Positions 36,120 to 47,009 are shown, counted from the first letter of the stretch. The stretch is DNA of 64,000 bases from Warburgia ugandensis (GCA_035236585.1 CP141126.1:10243001-10307000), one strand, 5' to 3'. Notes: generated by a model not told the origin, from the sequence alone. Translations and numbers: made by a program.

Positions 36120-36136
36120 TTGATGGGTTTTATGGT

Positions 36137-36501
36137 CAAAGAGTCCATTCTCTATTCTATGCCAATTTTTTATGGGTTTTGTAGAAAAAGGTCTTATGGA
36201 TTTTGCAGGAACATGTTCAAAGTTCTCAGGTTTGTAGTTTGTTGATTACTTAGGAGGGTTTTAAATCAATCGTTGCCTAAATCATGGACTGTTCATAACC
36301 AATTCTTCTAATTTATTCTAATCAAGACCATGATTTAACAAGTCTTATGAAGGTATGAGAGTGCTCTATGGCTGAACTTTAGTTGGGAATCAGAACTAAA
36401 TTAATTTTTAAGCTTAGACTCTCTTCCTATATATTAAATAAAACATGTTGTAAATAGGATGCAGTCACGGAATTACAGCATAGATATACAAAGTATACTA
36501 C
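36137..36501. other. Intergenic, no gene recognised
   Basis: AT-rich DNA; nothing further seen. Confidence 0.4.
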
Positions 36502-36823
36502 AGAACTACATCTTTACTTCATTTTAATTGCACGTTCAGTAATATATAGGTGTTATATGTTGACAACAGACCAAAGTTCTATACCGTGATTATAGTAAAA
36601 AATATTTGCCCTGTAATCTTATAATTACAGGCTGTAACCCCTTGATTACAACAGAAACTATTAGTTCTGTAATTTTGTGATTTACAACCATGTAATCACA
36701 GGATTACATAGCCAATATTTCCTGCTATAATCAAGGTCTTAAATTCAGTATGTTGTCAACATGTAACACATATATTGTCATATGTATTAGTCCATTATGA
36801 CAATCAAGCAAAGATGTAGTTCT
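36502..36823. repeat. Foldback (inverted-repeat) element
   Basis: The left half (agaactacatcttt at 36502) is an inverted copy of the right half (aagatgtagttct ending 36823). Roughly 130 bases of each arm pair at about 75 percent, through shared blocks such as gttgacaac/gttgtcaac and gattatag/ctataatc. The loop is rich in TGTAATC/GATTACA words. A one-armed relative is at 42.4 kb. It could be a large MITE, or two LTR-like ends head to head, because the right end runs into sequence resembling an LTR junction. Confidence 0.7.
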
Positions 36824-36900
36824 ATCATAATATTAGAGACATGAGGTGAAGATCTGTCGTCTTTGATTAGATTTGTTGCATGTTTTCGCCAAGATTCATT
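36824..36900 (+). mobile_element. Fragment resembling the start of an LTR-element internal region
   Basis: Sequence after the foldback, tattagagacatgagg then tgaagatctgtcgtct and ttgattagatt, parallels that after the small LTR at 59.14 kb (tatcagagtcaagggg, tgaagatctgttgtcc, tagattagatt). The primer-binding word is mutated here. Confidence 0.4.
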
Positions 36901-38133
36901 TAATAACTCTAGGTTACAAGTGGACTACTGCTAACGCTTGTACCAACTCTTGATTCAGTGTCCACTGCATTTCTGACCTAGTCACTTTCCTTTCTTGACC
37001 TATGCGTGCCCATCAATGCTCTCTCAAAGTTTATTTTGTCAAATATCCATTTGAATATCATTCACAAAAACAGATGATTGTAATGAGTAGGAGGAAGACT
37101 TCAGCGGTAGACATTAAGATCCAAGCAAAGGTGCTCAACCATTCCACTAAGCTGTGAGTCCACCATTGAACTCACAGGCTCACTTACCAGGTTTGTGAGC
37201 TGGAGGAGGCTGACCCTACTGTACAGAGAGTGGAGGCCTCGCGTTGTGCACTCTAAGGTCTATTACATGCCGGCAAGCGAAGCACCTAACTATTGGAGCT
37301 CCTAAGGGTACATGAGCAAAACTGAACAACCTCCACACTTGAAATTCTCAGCCTCCTGAGATTCTAGCACAAGGTTGAGTGTCTGACAAGATGGACATTT
37401 GACGTGTTTGGCTCCTAGAAGAGGAGCAGCAAGCAGCCATCTAGGCTGTGGTGGCTCAATGAAGTGGTTGGCCATTCTGCTACTTTGCCTTCAATCAACT
37501 CCGCATCTTAGATATATCCACTATCTCCAGATCCCAGATTTTGTCGACTGCATCTATAATTGCCAATTTCGGATCTTGTCGATCACACCCACGATCTCAG
37601 ATCTTGCATCTTCGCTGGATGATCCGTCATTGTCCAATCAACTAGGAGAGTTGAGTTGCCAAATTTCTTAGATAACAGTGACAAGTTCATCATGTCTTCG
37701 TCATCAAAGTCTCCCATTCTCAGTGCAAGGTTTTCTTTAGGCATAACAACAATAGTGGCACTTCTCTTAGTGCGACCAAAGCAACAATTGCAGCATCCAG
37801 GGCAGTATTCTTTGGCTCGAGGGTGGTCAAAGCCATATAGGACAATCCTGCGGAAGAGACATCCACTACCAACACAGACCAGGCCTTGAGGCCGTCGAAG
37901 AGCCAGCAAGTGTTGTGCCACCGAGCCTTTTAACAGGGGTTGGCACTATTCTTTTTAGAGGGCTGACACTTCTACGACCCTTTAATAGCCCGGTTCCTGT
38001 TGGGCTCTCTCTATCTCTCCATTATCAACCATTAGATCTTAATTCTTAACATGGCTTTTAACAACCACATGGCATGTTGATTTTGTTCACAACAAATCGC
38101 GGTCGTCGCCACAGGTCATATATGTAAGCAAGG
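36901..38133. other. Unidentified region left of the tandem LTR element
   Basis: Two frames overlap on opposite strands: 37583-37921 (minus, 112 codons, Cys-rich CPGCCNCCFGRTKR) and 37656-37889 (plus). Neither matches a family I know. The words gcatctataattgcc near 37.55 kb recur as gcatctataatcgcc near 41.69 kb, so the LTR element landed in or beside a pre-existing repeat. Confidence 0.3.
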
Positions 38134-38137
38134 GTAG

Positions 38138-38690
38138 TGTCACGGGCTTGCACTGCAAGGTCCGTGACCAAGGCTTGAAGGCTCCATGGAAGACTTACTT
38201 GGCTTGTGGACAAGGTTCAAGAGGCTTAAACCCATTGGTGAAGATCCATGGAGGAGGGCCTGATTCTAGAAGGCCTAGGTTCTGGAAGACTCCATGAAAG
38301 AGGGAAGGTTAGGGACTTGTGTGGAGTTGTGTAGAGCTTTCTAGATAGAGTTCTAGAATAGTCCTTAACCATTGGATTAGTGACATTTGTAATAATCCGG
38401 ACCATCCATTGAGGAGGTGGATGGGGGACAACAAGTATAAATAGATGTAAGCTCCTCACTTGTAATAAGCTCAGATCAGCTCAGATAAGCTCAGAGTTCA
38501 GCTAAAGTGAATACATTGGGAAAGTTCCTTTCTGAGTTCTCTTGAGTTCCTCTCATTGCTCGAGTGGGTGAGTGAGTGTAGCCCTAGCAAGTGAGAGTTT
38601 GGGGTTTAAAGGCTGACTTGTGCCTGCTAATAGGAGTTGTGCACAAGTGCCGCACGGGTTTAGCATAGGTGAAAGTGCAACCCCGTGACA
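38138..38690 (+). repeat. LTR 1
   Basis: Starts tgtcacgggcttgcac, ends gtgcaaccccgtgaca. A TATAAATA box is at 38436-38443, followed by short agctcagat repeats likely to be at the start of R. It differs from LTR 2 by a single C/T (38613) and from LTR 3 at four sites in my reading. Confidence 0.95.
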
Positions 38691-38704
38691 ATTGGTATCA
38701 GAGC
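38691..38704 (+). other. Primer binding site, copy 1
   Basis: attggtatcagagc directly follows LTR 1. TGGTATCAGAGC is complementary to the 3' end of plant initiator methionine tRNA. A weaker echo, gttggtatcaaaacc, lies about 30 bases further on. Confidence 0.92.
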
Positions 38705-38897
38705 AGGTTGGTGCCAGGAGTTGGTATCAAAACCAGTGGACGTGGGAGTTGCTTAGCAAGTCCAGGGGGAAGCTCGTAGCAACGTTATGGCAAGTGCGTC
38801 AGGGGAGGCAAACATGCCAGTGGAGGTCTAGAAGAAGTCAAGGAGGGATAAGTCCAGAGAGCCAGCAAGGGATTTGGCTTTGGATGCTCACCTCACC

Positions 38898-39761
38898 ATG
38901 TTGGAGGAAAGATTGGGTAAGTTTGAGCAAACTTTTGCTGATTGCTTGAACAAGTCGAATGCATTCGTAGATGCCTTGAAAAGCCTCAAGGACGGCATGC
39001 AAAACACGCTTCAGATGTCTAAAGGGATGGACGCTGAGCCCGTGAATCAAGGGGATTGCGTGTCAGGTTGCTTTGAGTCTGCGAAAGGCAAAATGGCCAG
39101 TCCACATGAGGAAGTGGCTGGGTCAGAGGATATGGAGGTAGCAAAGGAATCCACAACAAGTGTGGATGTAGCACAGTTAAGCTTATCAGACTTAGGTGCT
39201 GCAAGGTTGCTTGGATCAGGTGAGTCCCCAAAGGAAGCGGTGATCAACAAGGGTATTGACACCATTGTTGGCACAAAAGGGATTGTGCCACAAGGTGTGG
39301 ACTCCATGAAGGGTGAATCTAAGCTAAGTCGTGCAGGGGGCACAATAATGAGTAGCTACTACACTGATGTGCAGGTAGTACAACAACAAAGTGTAGCAGC
39401 ACAAGTGTGCAACAGTGCACACAATATGAAGGAAATCACCTTGGAGCACAAGACTGGCTGGCTGCTAAGGTGCAAGAGGAGGGATGTGACAAAGCATCCC
39501 ATGATGATCACGAAGCAACATGGGGTGTACCACAGGTTAAAGTTCGTGGCACTGATGGAGATGTGTCGACGAGGACGTCGACGCTATCAGGTGGGGGAGA
39601 ATGTCACGGGCTTGCACTGCAAGGTCCGTGACCAAGGCTTGAAGGCTCCATGGAAGACTTACTTGGCTTGTGGACAAGGTTCAAGAGGCTTAAACCCATT
39701 GGTGAAGATCCATGGAGGAGGGCCTGATTCTAGAAGGCCTAGGTTCTGGAAGACTCCATGA
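38898..39761 (+). CDS. Gag-like ORF of the tandem element, copy 1
   Basis: From the first in-frame ATG after a stop, 287 codons. Residues 1 to about 45 (LEERLGKFEQTF, KSLKDGMQNTLQ) look like the coiled-coil N-terminus of chromovirus Gag. The remainder is hydrophilic and unlike capsid or CCHC nucleocapsid. The frame crosses the polypurine tract (VGENVT) and stops 160 bases inside LTR 2. An upstream in-frame ATG at 38787 begins MASASGEANMPVEV and meets TAG at 38829-38831, present in both copies, so the original start may have been there. Between the copies six of seven internal differences are silent. Confidence 0.6.
   Translation: MLEERLGKFEQTFADCLNKSNAFVDALKSLKDGMQNTLQMSKGMDAEPVNQGDCVSGCFESAKGKMASPHEEVAGSEDMEVAKESTTSVDVAQLSLSDLGAARLLGSGESPKEAVINKGIDTIVGTKGIVPQGVDSMKGESKLSRAGGTIMSSYYTDVQVVQQQSVAAQVCNSAHNMKEITLEHKTGWLLRCKRRDVTKHPMMITKQHGVYHRLKFVALMEMCRRGRRRYQVGENVTGLHCKVRDQGLKAPWKTYLACGQGSRGLNPLVKIHGGGPDSRRPRFWKTP
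39589..39601 (+). other. Polypurine tract, copy 1
   Basis: aggtgggggagaa immediately precedes LTR 2, as needed for priming of plus-strand DNA synthesis. Confidence 0.9.
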
Positions 39762-40154
39762 AAGAGGGAAGGTTAGGGACTTGTGTGGAGTTGTGTAGAG
39801 CTTTCTAGATAGAGTTCTAGAATAGTCCTTAACCATTGGATTAGTGACATTTGTAATAATCCGGACCATCCATTGAGGAGGTGGATGGGGGACAACAAGT
39901 ATAAATAGATGTAAGCTCCTCACTTGTAATAAGCTCAGATCAGCTCAGATAAGCTCAGAGTTCAGCTAAAGTGAATACATTGGGAAAGTTCCTTTCTGAG
40001 TTCTCTTGAGTTCCTCTCATTGCTCGAGTGGGTGAGTGAGTGTAGCCCTAGCAAGTGAGAGTTTGGGGTTTAAAGGTTGACTTGTGCCTGCTAATAGGAG
40101 TTGTGCACAAGTGCCGCACGGGTTTAGCATAGGTGAAAGTGCAACCCCGTGACA
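39602..40154 (+). repeat. LTR 2 (shared, middle)
   Basis: The same 553 bp as LTR 1, serving as right LTR of the first unit and left LTR of the second. It has no target duplication on either side, so it is not the edge of an independent insertion. Confidence 0.95.
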
Positions 40155-40168
40155 ATTGGTATCAGAGC
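40155..40168 (+). other. Primer binding site, copy 2
   Basis: attggtatcagagc after LTR 2, identical to copy 1. Confidence 0.9.
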
Positions 40169-40361
40169 AGGTTGGTGCCAGGAGTTGGTATCAAAACCAG
40201 TGGACGTGGGAGTTGCTTAGCAAGTCCAGGGGGAAGCTCGTAGCAACGTTATGGCAAGTGCGTCAGGGGAGGCAAACATGCCAGTGGAGGTCTAGAAGAA
40301 GTCAAGGAGGGATAAGTCCAGAGAGCCAGCAAGGGATTTGGCTTTGGATGCTCACCTCACC

Positions 40362-41225
40362 ATGTTGGAGGAAAGATTGGGTAAGTTTGAGCAAACTTTT
40401 GCTGATTGCTTGAACAAGTCGAATGCATTCGTAGATGCCTTGAAAAGCCTCAAGGACGGCATGCAAAACACGCTTCAGATGTCTAAGGGGATGGACGCTG
40501 AGCCCGTGGATCAAGGGGATTGCGTGTCAGGTTGCTTTGAGTCTGCGAAAGGCAAGATGGCCAGTCCACATGAGGAAGTGGCTGGGTCAGAGGATATGGA
40601 GGTAGCAAAGGAATCCACAACAAGTGTGGATGTAGCACAGCTAAGCTTATCAGACTTAGGTGCTGCAAGGTTGCTTGGATCAGGTGAGTCTCCAAAGGAA
40701 GCGGTGATCAACAAGGGTATTGACACCATTGTTGGCACAAAAGGGATTGTGCCACAAGGTGTGGACTCCATGAAGGGTGAATCCAAGCTAAGTCGTGCAG
40801 GGGGCACAATAATGAGTAGCTACTACACTGATGTGCAGGTAGTACAACAACAAAGTGTAGCAGCACAAGTGTGCAACAGTGCACACAATATGAAGGAAAT
40901 CACCTTGGAGCACAAGACTGGCTGGCTGCTAAGGTGCAAGAGGAGGGATGTGACAAAGCATCCCATGATGATCACAAAGCAACATGGGGTGTACCACAGG
41001 TTAAAGTTCGTGGCACTGATGGAGATGTGTCGACGAGGACGTCGACGCTATCAGGTGGGGGAGAATGTCACGGGCTTGCACTGCAAGGTCCGTGACCAAG
41101 GCTTGAAGGCTCCATGGAAGACTTACTTGGCTTGTGGACAAGGTTCAAGAAGCTTAAACCCATTGGTGAAGATCCATGGAGGAGGGCCTGATTCTAGAAG
41201 GCCTAGGTTCTGGAAGACTCCATGA
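40362..41225 (+). CDS. Gag-like ORF of the tandem element, copy 2
   Basis: Same frame and length as copy 1, with the same upstream TAG (40293-40295). It differs by one Asn-to-Asp change in the internal part and one Gly-to-Ser change in the LTR-encoded tail. No frameshift or stop has entered either copy. Confidence 0.6.
   Translation: MLEERLGKFEQTFADCLNKSNAFVDALKSLKDGMQNTLQMSKGMDAEPVDQGDCVSGCFESAKGKMASPHEEVAGSEDMEVAKESTTSVDVAQLSLSDLGAARLLGSGESPKEAVINKGIDTIVGTKGIVPQGVDSMKGESKLSRAGGTIMSSYYTDVQVVQQQSVAAQVCNSAHNMKEITLEHKTGWLLRCKRRDVTKHPMMITKQHGVYHRLKFVALMEMCRRGRRRYQVGENVTGLHCKVRDQGLKAPWKTYLACGQGSRSLNPLVKIHGGGPDSRRPRFWKTP
41053..41065 (+). other. Polypurine tract, copy 2
   Basis: aggtgggggagaa directly before LTR 3, identical to copy 1. 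Confidence 0.9.
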
Positions 41226-41618
41226 AAGAGGGAAGGTTAGGGACTTGTGTGGAGTTGTGTAGAGCTTTCTAGATAGAGTTCTAGAATAGTCCTTAACCAT
41301 TGGATTAGTGACATTTGTAATAATCCGGACCATCCATTGAGGAGGTGGATGGGGGACAACAAGTATAAATAGATGTAAGCTCCTCACTTGTAATAAGCTC
41401 AGATCAGCTCAGATAAGCTCAGAGTTCAGCTAAAGTGAATACATTAGGAAAGTTCCTTTCTGAGTTCTCTTGAGTTCCTCTCATTGCTCGAGTGGGTGAG
41501 TGAGTGTAGCCCTGGCAAGTGAGAGTTTGGGGTTTAAAGGCTGACTTGTGCCCGCTAATAGGAGTTGTGCACAAGTGCCGCACGGGTTTAGCATAGGTGA
41601 AAGTGCAACCCCGTGACA
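41066..41618 (+). repeat. LTR 3
   Basis: Right-hand LTR, followed by the gtag target duplication. It carries four transitions relative to LTR 1, so it is the most divergent of the three. Confidence 0.95.
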
Positions 41619-41622
41619 GTAG

Positions 41623-44600
41623 GCTATCTTGCATATCCTATGCTAGAGCCATCGTGAGGATTATTATCTCTGATCTTGTCAATCGCATCTATAATCGCCG
41701 ATCTTTAATCTTGTTAATCTCTCTGTTTGCTTTGCTTCTCTTTCTTTCATCATTAATCTTACACTGTCAGCCTCAACTGCAGCTGATCTCACGTGATGTA
41801 CCTCCGCCATTGCCGATTTTGTCCTTAGGTGAAGATCATGCTCACGTTGTTACATCCGATGATTGATGCTCTCCCAACACCTAGAATGCCCAAGCCCCAA
41901 TTTCTTAGAGCAATCACTACCATAAAAGGATCGCGGCTGACAAGCGAGGAAGCTACATCGTCTAATTCTTGGAGAAATTGGTTGCCGATCAAATGTCTAG
42001 CCTCATAGCAATAAAACTATTCCTCGTTGAGAGATTGATCTCATTGTTTAAAAAGCCTCCAATCTGACATATTCTGGTGGATTATTCCTCAAGCTACTAT
42101 CGATAGTCTTAATGTTCTCATAAACTGCCTTTAATTGCTTCAATTGGCATTTGATTTTACAGTCAGAACTTAAGGATATGATGCCCATCATCAAGGATTT
42201 TATTTAGTGAAATGCAATTAAGATATGTTCATTAAATGACATCGTCAATTTTTTTAGATTTATTTTGACAAGAAAGGAAGTTTAGATTGACTTGAGATTA
42301 TGCTCATTAAATAGTGGTTAGAAAACAATCTTTTAATTACAATATTTAATCAACAAGCTCACTTTAAAAAAGAAAAAAAAAAGTATCTTTACATCAGCTT
42401 GATGGATGGCGTTGGAAATGGGTCGTAATCACAGGTAAATTTTTTGTTGTAATCACAATATTACAGGACTACAATCAAGGAATTATGAAGCCAATATTTT
42501 CTGCTATAATCGCAGTATGGAATTTGGTTTACTGTCAACATGTAATACCTATATATTATTAGATGTATTAGTCCATTATATGCAATTGAAATGAAGCGAA
42601 GGTGTAGTTATGTCAAATATAGTTCGACTTACAGCAGCCATTGAATAAATTGGGCGTGTTTCTTGTTGTTTTTAAGATATTTTATCCAAATCAGATTTTA
42701 CACAAAATTATAATTCCTATTTTGTGGTGAGAGAAGGAGCGAAATCGGTTGAATGAATTACAGTCATCTATTATAAGATGACCCTAGTTTGGATGGCCTA
42801 GATTTTTGCAGTACATAGATGCATTAACTAAACCAAGTTGGTCCCACCATCGACTGGGCCATGTGCAAAGTATAATATACAATTGGATGATCCCACCCAT
42901 CAAGTTGTTTGATATATTGATTATAGATTATTTGATTCCCTAAGAATGGTGCGTGAGTGGGTCTTTCCCTCTTCCCAAATCATAGAGATGCCAAGTAAGT
43001 GGGTCTTTCTCTGCACCCAATGAAAAAGCATTCGATGGTTAGGATTCCATGACAACATATACTTTTCACCTAGGAAAATATTAGCCATCTAAAGCCTAAA
43101 AGTAGGTCCCACTCAATTCAATGATCCAAATTATATGTATGCTAGGACATGCTATGGATTATCTAAATCATATAAAACCAAAATGTAGATGAGGCCCCAC
43201 CAATTGAATGGTATGGATCATTAGAATAAGGGATGAGACATCTCATAAGGACATAAATAAGTTTGGATTAGAAATAACTATAAAATTTACTCATACTTAA
43301 AAGGGCACCTCTAGCATGAAACAAATGGTGCTTTTATGTAGCTAGACACGTCATACCTTTCTCACGCATAGATTCGTAGTTGCCTCCTTATTAATGCTTT
43401 TATTAGCCCTTCTTAACCCTATTAGTAAGGTGTGAGAGGGGGCGCTTTTGTTTTTCGGCTGAAATTAATGTGAACGATCCTAACAGCTCTTTAAATCATA
43501 TTCTGTATGATTAGATATGTCAAAGAAAAAAAGTGACTACGTTCTATCTCTGTTTTCTTTTTAGATTCTGAGGATAAGCCAGCCAATTCTATGTGTAACA
43601 ACTCCTCCTTAGATAAAGATATCTCCAACGTTGACAAAAATAACTTCTTCTATTTTGTTTGATTTTTTAGACGAGGCATGACTTATTAGTAAGTAGGGCT
43701 CAATGATTTGCCAATACTGCATTACATACCGTATTGGCTTTGCTCTAGAGCAGCACGTTTAAACAGCATATGGCATATTGGGCAGCATTTGAATTATCTG
43801 AATTTAGAAATATAAACAATAATAAAATAAAGAAAACTCTAAAAAAATGTCTAAAATAGAGAAAATTTACAATAAATTAATAAAATTAGAAGTAGCATTT
43901 GTGCCATTGAAAATAGTTTCTGATTAAACCATTCAAGATTTTTGATATTCAATAATTATATTTAATAAAACTATCTCAATTGCATGAAACAAAATGCTCA
44001 CATCCGTAAGTGAAGATTGGATATTGATTAAATTCAATAAATTATCATAGAAAATTAAGATACATCTGTCTTTTGAGACTCGTGTTGCGCCTCTAAGGCA
44101 GCTTGCTCATGCAACAACTCAAGTTTTTATAATATAATATTTATTTTGCATGAGATTAGCAACAAAATTTTAGTTTTCACTACTGGTTGCAGGGTGAGCA
44201 TGAATACTTTAAAACTAGAATTCAAGTATCTAAATTAGTTATAAGATAATCTTTTTGGAGAAAATTCATTACCCATCGTCCATTCTCTGTATTTTTGGAT
44301 AAGAAGACGTCAGAAGAAAGCCGTCAAAGGGGGTAAGGGGCATGGGTTATTATAAGTTGGATTGATTTTATATTGTTGATTTTGATCTGTCTTGTTTTAT
44401 TCAGTTAAAACATGTGCATCCATATTTAGTTTTCTTCAAATTACACTGTCAATCCTCAAAATTGAGATTCACATAACCATGCATGGTTTGTTTCAAATCA
44501 CCCCGTGATCCATGTTGATTTAGGCGCATTCATCTATGACCTATGATTCTAGCTATTGATCTATGTTCTAGGAATGCACACCTACCTGTAATATATAATC

Positions 44601-46589
44601 CTATTCATTGACTTAATCGTGCACACTTATTTGAGATTTATGACCTTGATTACTGATCCAAGCTCTTAAGCATGATCTATGATCGGACGCTGCTCATTGA
44701 ATTGTAGCACGTACACACTAGCTTTACTTTTACACTGGATCTCATTCGTTGCTTCTGTTATGATATGCACTAGTTTTCATCGATTGATTCTTTGGTGCAT
44801 CCTGGCCAAAATTTATCCCAGATTTTAAACTTGGCTTTTCACTCAAATCATACACACCATGGTTATAGTTTGATATCAGATCTCGTCCGTTGATTTTTAT
44901 ACATGCGCATAGCATTTTGTAACTTGCCAATTTTCATGCGTTGATTCAATCCATTAGATGAGAGCAAGTTTACTCAAGGTCTTAAAACCCATTTGTAAAT
45001 CGTCTCATGAATGTGAATATGCACATCATAGTTGATCGTGTCAAATGCCACAAGTCATTAGATCTTCCAAATGAGACCGTGGGCACCTTGTCATTCAAGG
45101 CCTCAACGTTCATTGGCTACTCACATCAAGGGTTAATGCATGTACGCCATAGTAGATAGAAACATGTTTATACGGTCATGATGGCTGCTTGATTTTAATA
45201 TGTGCATGATCGAATAGTTTCATGGGATGCATGCGCATGTTTGACGCGTTGAGTGCTAGAACATGCCAGAAATGCTTACTTAAACATATATAAATTGTAC
45301 AATGGCATGGTTGCATAATATTAGGCGCACTGGACCCATTTATGAGACCCATTTTTTTAAAATTCATACATTGTAATATGGGCATCGTGAGCACCACCTC
45401 TATTATAAAAATTTCTTTCAAACCATGATACGTTGATCGTGGCTTTGTGTTATTCGCTCTAATAGTGTTTACATGATTGCACCATAAATTTGTTATCAGA
45501 ATTGTGACGAGACTCTTAGATTTCATGTGTGAGGAGTGATTGAACCGTGACTTCATATAAATTTTTATGAGAAATGTTTTAATGAATGAAAATTAGTTGA
45601 CTCTAGTGAGTTGTGCTTAGTCTAAAATTAGCCTATCTTGAGGCAAGTTGTAAGATGTCTCTGGTTTCTATGCTAAAAGTGCACTTGGGTACTGGTACTA
45701 TGAAAAGGAGATTTGATACCTACCTGAGGTTATGAGACCTTCCATTTAGTGTGATCCGTTCTCCCCTCTGAAGACCAGTGTAAGTCATAGCACCTAAATT
45801 GTGATATGAACATCAATGGTATGTCGATCAACCTCGAAGAATTTAGACCATTTACCTTTTATGGCTCCAACATAATGTTGTTGTATGATTTTGATTGATA
45901 TTATGTGACATGTTTTAGAAATTGAAAATAATTGCTAATGCAGCGTATCTAACAGAATATGATTCAAGCAACCTTATGTGATTCGTTGCGAATTTTGAAT
46001 TTTAAATATTACTAAGATTGATACTATATGATGTGTTTCAGACATTGAGAACAACTTCTAATGATATATATTATTTTGGATATGAATGCAATTTACTATT
46101 AATTTTAAGTTTTGAACATTTTTGAGGTATGATACCGATCGTGTTTAACCATATGGATTTTGATATCTTTATACATTCATGTTTTTTTTTTTTGCAAGTT
46201 TTGTCTGCCTTAGAATTTTCCACCAAATAGTCCTACTCACCTCTGCCAAAAATTTCAAGTCAACCTTTTGGTCAAAAGTAAGAATTAAGGCGTTGCAAGA
46301 AGCTTGTGAGATAAAACATACAAAAATAAATGAGTTACTTTACTTTGTTTTAGATTACTAATCAAATAGTTATAGTTTCATTATGGTTGTTTGGCCTGTG
46401 ACAGGTGGGTTCTGGCAGTGTTATTCTTACATATTTATTTTACATATATGTGGAGTTTTGACAAGACACCCAAAATTGGAAGGCAATTTTTGAAACTAAT
46501 ACATAGTACATTTTTAAAATATTTTAGAAATTTTTTTACTTAGGATCCTCATCATTTTCAAATAAATTTTCATAAATTATTTCTAAAAA
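41623..46589. other. Long AT-rich intergenic stretch, no gene recognised
   Basis: No coding region is supported. Frames such as 45176-45556 (minus, 126 codons) lack any domain. It contains the one-armed relative of the foldback element (42.4 kb) and a diverged duplication of about 125 bp (ttgatattatgtgacatg at about 45894 against ttgatactatatgatgtg at about 46019). Confidence 0.4.
42425..42620 (+). repeat. One-armed relative of the 36.5-kb foldback element
   Basis: Matches the right half of the foldback: gccaatattttctgctataatc, split in two blocks, then tactgtcaacatgtaata, ctatatattattagatgtattagtccatta and a final gaaggtgtagtt. The inverted left arm is missing or unrecognisable. Confidence 0.65.
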
Positions 46590-46995
46590 CCCAAGGCATC
46601 ACAACTCAAGTAGTGCCTCGCTTGTGAGGCCACTAGCAAACTCACTCACACTTAGAAAGCACAAGAGAGTTTGAGAAAATATATAACTCTTGTCGCGCTC
46701 AAGTGAGCTTACAACTTCCAAAGTGGTTTGAAAATGAGGCTCCTTATACATGGTCCCACCTCTTCAACTAATGGTCAAGATTGAATACAAATGTCATCCA
46801 TCCAAGGGTTGGAATTCTTCTAGATCTTTCTATGGAACATTCTAGCCATTCAAGATATTCACATGAACTAATCTAGAATATATCTAGATTTATCTACGTA
46901 TTCTACACAATTCCAAGCACTTGGGCCTTCTATAGTGGGGATGAGAATATAGCCAATCCTTTGGTATGCTGGCGCTTCGTAGTATGTCCATGACA
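46590..46995 (-). repeat. 3' LTR (partial) of the dead chromovirus
   Basis: On the minus strand an LTR start, tgtcatggacatactacg, sits directly after a polypurine stretch (gacgagggagac, plus-strand 46996-47008). The other end appears truncated near 46.59 kb and no closing CA or target duplication is seen. Confidence 0.65.
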
Positions 46996-47009
46996 GTCTC
47001 CCTCGTCTC

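Larger units (their letters stand above)
38138..41618 (+). mobile_element. Non-autonomous LTR retrotransposon, tandem form LTR-int-LTR-int-LTR
   Basis: Three 553-bp LTRs alternate with two 911-bp internal regions (period 1464 bp). The whole array is bounded by one 4-bp target duplication, gtag (38134-38137 and 41619-41622). LTRs start tgtcacggg and end cccgtgaca. Each internal region has an initiator-Met-tRNA primer site and a polypurine tract in the right places but only one gag-like frame; there is no protease, reverse transcriptase or integrase, so it needs a helper. It is probably Ty3/gypsy type, since the gag-like start and the VGENVT word at the polypurine tract are typical of chromoviruses. 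Confidence 0.93.

Noticed and set aside
37399-37921. Candidate gene left of the tandem LTR element
   Set aside because: The frames overlap on both strands, no family is recognised, and part of the sequence recurs to the right of the element. Kept only as an unidentified region.
38138-41618. Segmental gene duplication or satellite array
   Set aside because: LTR ends, primer site, polypurine tract and outer target duplication explain the period as a retrotransposon array.
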